This document shows positions 24,301 through 32,362 of a stretch of 32,362 bases of DNA, piece by piece. A model generated the notes under the pieces. That model was not told where the DNA came from. It made no database searches and saw only the letters and a program-made list of their open reading frames with translations. A program made the translations under genes and the position numbers. Position 1 is the first letter of the stretch; each line of letters opens with the position of its first letter. Source of the stretch: Apostichopus californicus (taxonomy: Eukaryota; Echinodermata; Holothuroidea; Aspidochirotida; Stichopodidae); contig JAIPMN010000773.1 in the NCBI GenBank assembly GCA_020650975.1, forward strand, positions 1 through 32,362, written 5' to 3'.

Positions 24301-27300
24301 TTTTCGGAGATTGTTGTGGATTGCGTGTGATAAAGTGCACATAGCGTGTGAGCGTGTGAAGGGCTGGAAATGCGTGTGTCACACGCCAAATGCGTGTGAG
24401 TTGGAATGTCTGTATAACCCATCTTTAAACCAAAACCAGAAAATCTTATCACTATGACGTGAAGTTGCCAATAATCATATAAACATTAATAAGTTGCTGG
24501 TTAAGGTCCTACAGTATAAGTTCTATCCACAACTTTCTTTCTTTTTTCCTTTTTTTTAACCTTGTCAACAATTTTTAAGGCATCTTTGTAACTTTATCAT
24601 TTGGTCACAAATCATTAAAAAACTCTAAATTAACCTTTTTTATCCATTCCATAACATTTCTTGGGATGAATCAGCCAGCTACAGTGGCCTCTAACAAGCA
24701 GACTTGCCATGATAAGAAATAATTAGTGGTTCCAATTTTAGGACTGGGCAGCTAGCTTTAGCAGGGGGTGTATTGGCCTTCTAGCTTGGAACCGGTGCAA
24801 CATTGGGTCTGAGGCACAGAAGGCACTGCTAGCTTCAAGAGGCATAGATATCTGATCAGTTGGAAGGGCGCTGTTTTTGTTCGATGAGAGGCAAAAGATC
24901 CCATCAGCGCTGCCAGTTGGCTCACTGAGCTGATAGGATCATACGCCCCAGTCCATCCCAGAAACAAATTACGAAACAAACACCATAGTTAAGTAACAGA
25001 AGGTGATGAAGTTGGTCTATATAATCCCTGTTTTTCAAAGGGTACAGGCACTTACCCCTTTCCTGGGCCATTGTGACAGAGTTGAGCAGAAGATTCTCTC
25101 CGCTGGCCTGGTCGGGTATTGACTGATTTTCCCAAACCTTCCTTTCCAGTGGTTGTGTTCATCTTGCCATTTGTCAGCGAAAGAGTCCAGATTATATTGA
25201 CCAGGACCCAATGGATGGCGTCCCTAATAGATGGCGAACACAATAAATGACACGAATAATTACAAATAATTTCATTTTGTGTTTAATAAGAGATGCAATG
25301 ATTCAATTTACAATGAAGTTTTATTGGTTTTGTGTCAGAAAGATATCCCAAGGTGGATAGGGATGGGGGGAGGAGGAGGGGAGAGAATCATATGATAAGA
25401 TATGTAACAGATGGTGATGGAGTGGGTTTTTTGGGAGAAATCTTGTTTACCAAAGTTTGCTTTTGTAACACCAATTACAGGCTGTGGCCAAATCAGTAGC
25501 ATTTGCATTATTCAAATTAGGGTGGAGAAGGGGAGGGGGTGGGTCAAAATTAAAAACTTGCCCTGACTTTATAGTTATCAGGGCATAAACCTTACTGACT
25601 GGGTCTGCCATGAATGAAGGATTTGATGAAGGAGGGCGTGGCCCTTTGGTTTACTCCCATGAAGGGGGTCTAAAGGTTCCCACCTCCCTCCCTTCCCCCC
25701 TCCAGCAAAAAACACCCTTAAAGTTCATCAGACATTAGCAGTGCATTCTGAGGCACATTTAGACTATACATTAGGTCGATACAAATAGTTCTAAATGCAA
25801 GGTTGTGCTAATAAGCACTTAAAAATGCCACTGCGCCAGAAAAATTCCAATTTTGCCACTGGAATATCACTGATTGCATAAGTGAAGACAGTTAAGGCTG
25901 ACATAGCAGTATATGAGCATCAAAACATATTTATCATCAATTTGCAATAAATATGATATACTTATCCGTACTGGTTTTGCAAAGTGTCCAGTCTTGACCG
26001 GTGCATTTCTGTCTCCAGTGAAGAGGTCATAGGGTCCTCGTAAACTTGTGACCTTTCCTGTCGTCTGCTCTGTGAAGCTTGTGTGTTGGTATGTCCCAGG
26101 TCCTAATTCACAACCCTGTTAATAAGTATAAGGAAGTTTAATACAGTGATGCTAATGTACCAACATCCCAATGTGATTTGGGCAAGACTTTTTTGGGCTG
26201 ATTTTCCACTGCTTTTTTTTGGGGGGGAGGGGGAGGGGGAGTGGGGGTACAATTTTCATCAATAAGCTGAAAGCAGATTGCTTTGATACTGTTTCTTACT
26301 TTTACTGACAGCAGTGAATGGTTTTTCACAGCTTTTATAGATATTTAATGGTAGTATTTTTGGAATGGTAATAGAGTAATGCCAATATTATTTTTACAAA
26401 AGTGAAACGTTCTTTTTTTTAACACATGTTATAAAGAATTGAGATATCGAAGTAGAATATTTCTTAGTTGAACATTGGATATAAATTACATAATCATATC
26501 ACAAATGCAGAATGGTGGGAAAGGGTGTAGGTTTTACAAGGTTATGCAGGGTCCAAGGAGACAAATAGGAGCCAGGGGTTCATATAGGGGAATCCATGTC
26601 CTGCCAGTTGGTGATCAGAGGTAAATCATGTGATACACAAGGGTTATAAAGGGTCCAAGGAGACAAATAGAAACTAGGGAAATCGAACTAGGAAATGTAG
26701 GGAAATCGCTCTCCTGGCAGAGGAAACTCCTGTGATATACAATGGTTATACAAGGTCCAAAGGGGACAAATAGGAACCAGGAGGCAATCAATTCCAGTAA
26801 GGGATCAGAGGAATATCCTGTTATCTCTTTGTTACAAAGGAGGGAGAGATCTAAGCTTTAAAAACTGAACCTCCATCCAATCTCGTGTTATGGTAACCAC
26901 GGCTATCGGTGTGGCTTGACCGGGACGAACGCAACTCTATCATGACATACTGGTAGACTTACCACAGATGGGAGGTGCCTAGGAGTGGAAGAGCCAGCAT
27001 CTAACATCCCTACTGTACTGGTGCTCTCTCTACTCTTCTTCTCCACGGCTGAATGGGGGATTCCACCCTCGCCGTAGGTACCTGGACCAGGGATCTCGCT
27101 CTGTCAACGAAAATAGATCGGCATTAATCATCACGACCTAAATGAAATATGTACGTTAGTGATGAATATGCATATGAGGGGAGTGGGGGACTGTATGCTA
27201 ATTAGGGATCAGTCCTTGTTAATTATGAGCCTTGCAAATGATATGCAGTTCTGAGAAAAAAACAATTTGAAACTTCACGACAAAGATCATCCTCATTTAG

Positions 27301-30300
27301 CGTTTGACCAAACTAACACTGACAGGTCAAACTTGAACATTAGTGTTTACTGCTAAACCTTACACTAACAGGTCAAACTTGAACATTAGTGTTTACTGCT
27401 AAACCTTACACTGACAGGTCAAACTTGAACATTGGTGTTTACTACAAAACCTTACACTGACAGGTCAACCTGAACATTGGTGTTTACTGCTAAACCTTAC
27501 ACTGACAGGTCAAACTTGTCAGAAGAACACAATTCTGACATTTCCAGAGCTGCTCTAAAATATTACCACTTTTCACTATTTGACTTGTCAGCAATAATAC
27601 CAAAATGGTTCATTATTCTAATGGGGTGTAATTACACATGTGTTAAGAGTAAGTATGAGCATATTAACTTGTTGGGTTATTTAACTTCTTATGTATATAT
27701 TACATTTGGTTCTATAGTAAATTAGCAGCTGATGCTTACAACATATTAAACATGTTGAAGAAGTTTCTTGTTTCAAGAGACTTGAGGACAAAAACAGATT
27801 TGTTATTGCATACCTTGGTAAATGTCCGATTTATGTTGTTTTTTTTCCTGAGGTATTTATCTTTTCAAAGCAAATGCCAATATTATGTTCATCCTTATCA
27901 TCCTTAAAAACATTTTTCGCCGCAGTGGTACATTTTAAAGACGCAGCCGAATTAAGTTGTCTCCAGTAATGAACATTAAGTCGTTAATGAATAACAGAGA
28001 CAATTGACTGAAGTTTATATACTTACTGTTGCAGTGTGTCTAAACCTCTTTTCTTTTGTTTGGCAAATTCCTCTATTGCTACATGGCCGGTCCGACATGA
28101 CCTTCAAAAAATCGTCGATATTATGAGTCCCTGGACCAAGATTTCTCTCCTAACAGAAGAAGAGAGAAGACAATTCATTAATTTGAATGACTAAAATTAA
28201 CATATCATGCCGCGAAAGTGTCCATTAGCTATAGGTTGCATCCAAAAACCTGTCGTTTGTACTAAACGGCAGGTTTTTTCCAGTTGGTTAGCTGAGTGAT
28301 CAGTCCCATCTTTTCGCACCTTATTTGAGCTGCCTATCCGTCTATTATGCAACTCATCACACAGCTAGTAGCCAAATCACTATCAGATCAAGGCAGACAT
28401 GACAAGGTGTGAACAAATCAACTGTTCCAAACTAACCAGTCTGTTTGCAGGAGAGATCAAGTTTCAGTAAGTTGAGGTCAAGAGAGCTGCAAAATGCAAC
28501 CTATGGTTAATGGACAATTCTCATCATGTAAACTGAACAAATTTGTATCACAAAAGAGGATTTTATAGGCTGAAGATAGAAAAAAAAAAAACTGATTGTC
28601 ATGAATCTGCTGCTTATGGGGGATACTTAGATCTCCGGGCTATATTTAGCGCTAGCAATCATTGAATCTCACAGCAGTGAAAAATTATCACGCATATATC
28701 ATGCATACTTAATTAAAACCTTAGTCTATGGAAAGTAACAAAATTAAATGGATTACAGTTCTACCTTGAATGATCTGCAAACAATGGAGCTCAGGAAATA
28801 TTTTTCAGTAACTTTTTGGGTTTTTTTACTAGACATGGGAAAATTTATCCATAGTATTTGGATCTTGACTGCAAAGTTCAATCAGGTCTAGGTCATTTTC
28901 TTGACATCAATCCCAAGCTAGTTTTTTCATTTAATCGAGCATTGGTTCTGAGGGGGGGGGGGGGGGGGAGGGGATCTGGTGTGTGGTGGCTCAGTCCTCA
29001 AAGAAGATCCTGGGTCATGGTGTCCACAGTAATAATCTAATGGTCCTATACTTTAGGTGTGTGTGGTGGGGGGGGGGATGGGGAAGGGATTCTCTTACCC
29101 CCAAATTCCTAGTCACAAAGTCCTCCACTAAATAACTGCATAAATTATTATACAAGCACAAGCAACGGAGGGATGAAAGCAGGCAAGCTTGTGTCTGATA
29201 TGTTTCAAAACCACCTTGACACGTGTTTGTTCAACTCTGTTCATGCAATTGCATTGATTCCAAGTCCCATGGAGAGCTGGTCATTGGAGTGTGCAATGTA
29301 ATGTTAACTATCAGACGAAACAAGAGGCAAGAGAAGGGGATGATGGGTCTTTGAGATGGAGAGGTGCTTACAGTACGTACAAATGTTTACCAACTTACAA
29401 TCATTCTTTTCTTCTGCCACTGCTCCTTGTGTAGCAGATGAGGCATCGCCGCCAATTGTGTCATCTCATAGGCCCGGGCCCATCCGGGTCCTGAGGATTT
29501 TCGATCCACTTCATGCTTAGCAAAACTACCAACTTCTACTTTATAAGTTCCTGGACCTCTCTTTCTCTCCTGTAAAAAACAAAGGAGAGGACAATTCATT
29601 AGCTTAGGACGGAAAGTATTTATTTTTCATTCTTGCATTTCTTTTGCTATGCAGGAAGGAGGAGGAGGGCGTGAGCATATTATTCTGGTATTCAGAACCT
29701 TTCGAGTAGCTGTGACTGTAGTCAAACATATCATATTAAGAGAAACCCATATTAAGAACTAAACTTTACTGTTGATGGTTGGCATAATTTTACATCGAAC
29801 ACTTTCCAGAAGCAATTGGAAAGCCATACTTGGAATAGGTGCACATACAGATTATTTTTAAAGGCAATAATAACAATTTTAAGCAATTTTTGGTTAATTT
29901 AATAGTTCACTACTACTGAAGAGCAAGATCCCTATGGAATTAATGATGGGAAAATATGATTCTCATATCAGATTTCTTTTTACGTACAGTATATATAGAT
30001 ATCTATGAATAATTAAATTACTCACCAATGGGCTGGTAGCCTTTTTGTCATACCAAACTTGTGTAAATGTCCCTGGTGTTTTACTCTGAGGATGGACACC
30101 TGATACATCAAACCTAGGGGGAAAAACAGGAAGATAATTTAAAGATTTGTATCTTTTATCTTGAATTGTGATAAGAGGATAATATTGATTACTACAGTAA
30201 CAGACGTCAAAGGCCTAGCCTACATATACATTTTACGCTAACCAGTCAAATTTTACAAGTATGACATTATACAAAATATTAGGCTATGATAAAAAGGGTC

Positions 30301-30628
30301 TTGTAAAGTCCTCAAATAAGCACATACAGGCTATGTTACTATGTGTGTGATCCTGTGCCTATGGATACCAATATTATTAGTAAGTTTATAAATACTTCAC
30401 CGTTAGATTAATGCCCTTCTGTTGACTAGAATTATCATAGCCTAGCCGATACGTCCTCATTGGTAAACCCACTGAAAGGTGTTCTACTCAATCAGATAAT
30501 ATGGTGAATCCGTATACTTTCCTTGTCAGTAGCCTACAGTAGGCTTACAGTATTAATACTAGCTTTACCTACCTAGCCTTTTGTGTTCCAAACGGAGCTC
30601 CTGTGAATGCCTTTACGGTAGCGGCCAT
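21356..30628 (-). CDS. cimap2: Sperm-tail PG-rich repeat protein, LEXM/CIMAP2-like, 10 coding exons
   Basis: Likely ciliary or flagellar microtubule-associated protein. Exons in order: 30573-30628, 30026-30113, 29399-29569, 28027-28149, 26963-27100, 25972-26115, 25056-25223, 23706-23834, 22263-22390, 21356-21476. Phases agree throughout, giving about 421 residues ending in TQSV and TAA. The start gives MAATVKAFTGAPFGTQKARF, followed by DVSGVHPQSKTPGTFTQV. STPG motifs open the later exons: GPGTY (53), GPGTH (110), PGPGTY (150), LGPGTY (196), LGPGQY (245), PGPGSY (299), VGPGRY (343), and a degenerate GTGRW (387). The block YPTRPAERIFCSTLSQWPR (exon 7) and SSAERFDKRARKFF (exon 8) fit LEXM/C1orf177 better than ODF3 or STPG1/2. 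The exon 6 donor is gtacgg; an alternative 6 nt downstream would be non-canonical. The STPG family is secure; the LEXM orthology is from recognition, not a search. Confidence 0.86.
22608..22670. repeat. Two-part inverted repeat in CIMAP2 intron 9
   Basis: TTGACAAA pairs with TTTGTCAA (22663-22670), and inside it TGATTCAAGTCA (22619-22630) pairs exactly with TGACTTGAATCA (22650-22661). This gives 20 paired bases around a 19-nt loop. Wrong orientation and length for a known RNA; possibly a MITE remnant. Confidence 0.6.
23395..23470. repeat. Short tandem repeat acagtcagtacat
   Basis: Three to four copies of acagtcagtacat occur, two of them extended by acagctgcggtc. Located in CIMAP2 intron 8. 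Confidence 0.7.
23587..23658. repeat. Dispersed repeat, copy 2
   Basis: This 72-base stretch matches 4565-4637 at roughly nine bases in ten, in the same orientation. It lies in CIMAP2 intron 8, about 50 bases from exon 8. Confidence 0.8.
26540..26827. repeat. About 100-bp tandem repeat, three diverged copies
   Basis: Copies begin near 26540, 26639 and 26742, each with ggttat, ggtccaa, gacaaatag and a later cctg(c/t)...gtgata block. It ends about 135 bases before exon 5 of CIMAP2, within intron 5. Confidence 0.7.
27311..27520. repeat. 46-bp tandem repeat, about 4.6 copies
   Basis: The unit cactgacaggtcaaacttga followed by acattagtgtttactgctaa recurs at 46-base spacing (markers at 27317, 27363, 27409, 27455, 27500). 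One copy has a small deletion. In CIMAP2 intron 4. Confidence 0.92.
28244..28278. repeat. 15-bp hairpin in CIMAP2 intron 3
   Basis: AAAAACCTGTCGTTT (28244-28258) pairs with AAACGGCAGGTTTTT (28264-28278) with one G-T wobble and a 5-nt loop. On the plus strand a T-run ends it. It sits just upstream, on the minus strand, of exon 4. The stem is too short for an ordinary animal pre-miRNA. Confidence 0.6.
28950..28975. repeat. Long G-run in CIMAP2 intron 3
   Basis: About 18 consecutive G followed by AGGGG, with another G-run near 29068. On the transcribed minus strand this is C-rich. It could form a G-quadruplex on the plus strand. Confidence 0.8.
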
Positions 30629-30771
30629 GCAATCTCACTGGTAAAGGCTTAACAAAACGACCAATAATTAGTTATTTTTATCAACTGTTTTGATTTAGGC
30701 TGCCTCAATCATGAGTAGAAAATCTTTGAAATTTGTCGAAGGTGAAACAAAGTTTATGATACCATGCCTCA

Positions 30772-30784
30772 GTGAAACGGTAAC
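30772..30784. promoter_or_regulatory. Second X-box-like site, one good half
   Basis: GTGAAACGGTAAC has a perfect right half (GGTAAC) and a poor left half (GTGAAA instead of GTNRCC). It is about 145 bp upstream of the CIMAP2 start. Weak alone; more credible beside the module at 30901-30935. Confidence 0.3.
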
Positions 30785-30900
30785 GTAATTATTTAGACTT
30801 GGGACTAGTTAACACCGAAGATGGAAGTTTACAAAGTTAGCTATCGAGTGCTGCGCTGGCAACCACATGCATCAATCAGATGTTTATACAAGGTACTTCC

Positions 30901-30935
30901 TGTTTACACCACTTCAGCGTCTGTTGCTAGGAAAC
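30901..30935. promoter_or_regulatory. Candidate FOXJ1-type plus RFX X-box module upstream of CIMAP2
   Basis: TGTTTAC (30901-30907) is a forkhead core site. Fifteen bases later GTTGCTAGGAAAC (30923-30935) matches the RFX X-box pattern GTNRCC-N-RGYAAC with two differences. Both lie about 275-310 bp upstream of the CIMAP2 start codon on the minus strand. RFX and FOXJ1 sites are the known signature of motile-cilium gene promoters, so the placement fits the gene. The transcription start is not known; function is inferred. Confidence 0.5.
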
Positions 30936-31309
30936 GTCCTTACCAAAAGCGAGGGCGTGCTTCCACTTTTATAACTAGAGACCCTCTATTTATAACCAGA
31001 GACGGTTGGGTACCCTCAAAAAATAACGAATGTATGTAAATTAACGAATTTATTTTCAATACTTCACTAGGAGAGACAACATTGTTTTTGTCAATATTTC
31101 ATAAAAGCACTGCGTTTTGAGTTGACAATTCTAAAATTGTTGACGTTCTTCAAAACCAAATTCCTATAACGTTTTTGCTTCTTAGCTTGCATGATGTTAC
31201 ATGTAAATTGGAAAGTGGACATATTTCAAATTTTTATAATTGATGTTTTTGTGTAATTAATGTTGATGAGAAACGTGTCTTGGAGACAAAATGTTGAGAA
31301 TCGATAAAG

Positions 31310-31352
31310 TTCTGTCATTAATTATTAATTAATATATTAATTATTAACCTTC
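31310..31352. repeat. AT-rich palindrome
   Basis: TTAAT words alternate in both orientations to make a near-perfect self-complementary stretch around ttaattaatatattaatt. No gene is near; 30,990-31,500 is otherwise featureless AT-rich DNA. Confidence 0.5.
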
Positions 31353-31526
31353 ACGTGAGACAATAATATAGGCATATTGTCTTACTTGGATTAATTGCAA
31401 TGTTTTTTTTTCTTTTTTTTTTCTTGTAATACTCGGATGGTTTTGGTACACCTGTTTACCAAACTAAAAAAGATACAAATTTAATATTCGAGTTGGAAAA
31501 TCCAAAACAGTGAAAAAAAACTTACC

Positions 31527-31600
31527 GCCTCCACCAGGATTTGAACCCGAGCCTTCCGCTTTATATGTGAACACATTAACCAACTTAGGGCCATGGACAC
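31527..31600 (-). pseudogene. tRNA-like pseudogene or SINE head, 74 nt
   Basis: Read on the minus strand the ends GTGTCCA and TGGAGGC pair at six of seven positions. AAGTTGGTTAATG resembles a D-loop/A box and GGTTCAAATCC is a perfect B box. The T-stem forms (TCGGG/CCTGG). The anticodon stem pairs at only about four of five positions and lacks the U before the anticodon, so no anticodon can be assigned. A run of eight T follows five bases after, as a Pol III terminator would. Confidence 0.55.
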
Positions 31601-31609
31601 TGATTTTAT

Positions 31610-32362
31610 GTCCAGAGGTCAAGAGGCTGTTGTAAAGGGGTTATAGGGTAGGCTTTGGGTGGGGGGTGGGGAGGGTATATTAGTGGAGCTAGCAAAATAC
31701 AACAAATAAAGTAAAGTAGGATACATAAAATTAACAATATGAGTACACTGAACAGAAATTATGGAAAAGGGCTTCTGATAAAAGGTCAGAAGTCAAATCT
31801 TTGGGTATATAATTAATAATTTTTAAAGCGTTAAACGAGTTTGATTGCTGATTGCTAGTCTTCTTTAAAACAAACATAAAAGGTGACCTCTGTGCACTCG
31901 CGCAACAGCCCATTCGTGTTCATCACAGCTAAATTTCTTACAGCGCGTTCGTATTCACTGATGAAGCAAAGTAGCGTTTGGTTCACGAGTGTAATGAAAG
32001 GTCAGAGGTCAACTGAAGAGACAAGTGCCTTTTTGCTATGAATATATGGACAAATGTTGAATAGACTCGCAGTTTTAAAAAATTAAGTTTTATTAAAGTA
32101 TATAGTTACAATGATGATGGAGGTCAAAAGTCATGCATGTTTTGGTCAGTGTGGCGTTCATGAATTTTAAAAATTGTTATGTTATAACTAAGCAATTATT
32201 TATTATATATAGCGATTTTGGGATGAGATTGGTTGTGTGGATGGCGTTTTTTTGGTTGTGGTGGAGGTGGGGTATATTTACGTTATTCTCTTTCTTTTCA
32301 TTATTAAATTTATTTTTTTATTCATCATTAAAGTCGTTCTTAAATTCGGTCTGATGATTGGT
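31610..32362. other. Gene-free right end
   Basis: AT-rich DNA with a short G-run near 31660-31675 and a few aggtcagaggtca-like words. No protein or RNA gene is seen; the ORFs here have no recognisable content. Confidence 0.5.

Noticed and set aside
24758-24979. Minus-strand ORF in CIMAP2 intron 7
   Set aside because: It lacks a PG-rich motif and suitable splice sites for CIMAP2. Possibly a repeat remnant, but I cannot name it.
28244-28278. Pre-miRNA hairpin
   Set aside because: A 15-bp stem with a 5-nt loop is too short for a canonical animal pre-miRNA.
30821-31039. 72-codon plus-strand ORF with a good Kozak start, divergent from CIMAP2
   Set aside because: No recognisable family, and it contains the candidate FOX and X-box sites. 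A first exon ending at the gt near 30892 is possible but unsupported.
31527-31600. Functional tRNA gene
   Set aside because: The anticodon loop lacks the conserved U before the anticodon and the D-arm does not pair, so it was called a pseudogene or SINE head.

Overview
The window is intron-rich animal nuclear DNA. Every gene has many short exons with GT-AG introns and the standard code. Intergenic and intronic DNA is AT-rich and full of microsatellites, small DNA transposons, an L2/CR1-type LINE tail and tRNA-derived elements. Gene content and repeat style suggest a marine invertebrate, perhaps a deuterostome, but the sequence alone does not fix the species. I rebuilt gene models by splicing exons by eye; no gene is visible as a single long ORF.

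Layout. (1) 1-5.4 kb: gene-poor, a mosaic of repeats: a pyrimidine tract, hairpins, a 23-bp tandem repeat closed by an inverted copy, a 0.4-kb terminal-inverted-repeat element, a broken hAT transposase tail, and a 180-bp tandem repeat that stops just before the first promoter. (2) 5.63-19.18 kb, plus strand: a complete 12-exon DMAP1 gene (497 residues), a chromatin protein of the NuA4/TIP60 and SRCAP/SWR1 complexes. (3) 19.2-21.35 kb: convergent intergenic space with poly(A) signals for both genes and a 10-base assembly gap. (4) 21.36-30.63 kb, minus strand: a complete 10-exon gene for a sperm-tail PG-rich repeat (STPG) protein of about 421 residues, most like LEXM/C1orf177 (CIMAP2), a ciliary microtubule-associated protein. 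The region upstream of its start holds a forkhead site and RFX X-box-like sites, as expected of a cilium gene. (5) 30.8-32.36 kb: gene-free, with a tRNA-like pseudogene.

The two genes lie tail to tail and nothing shows that they work together. The less ordinary features are architectural: tandem duplications that copied the 3' ends and splice donors of DMAP1 exons 5 and 6 into their own introns; a TTTA microsatellite serving as the pyrimidine tract of DMAP1 exon 9; a LINE tail ending about 25 bp from the exon 6 acceptor; a dimeric higher-order tandem repeat in DMAP1 intron 10; and a one-repeat-per-exon CIMAP2 gene in which exons 3 and 4 still share intronic sequence upstream of their acceptors. 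I found no clearly new multi-gene system.
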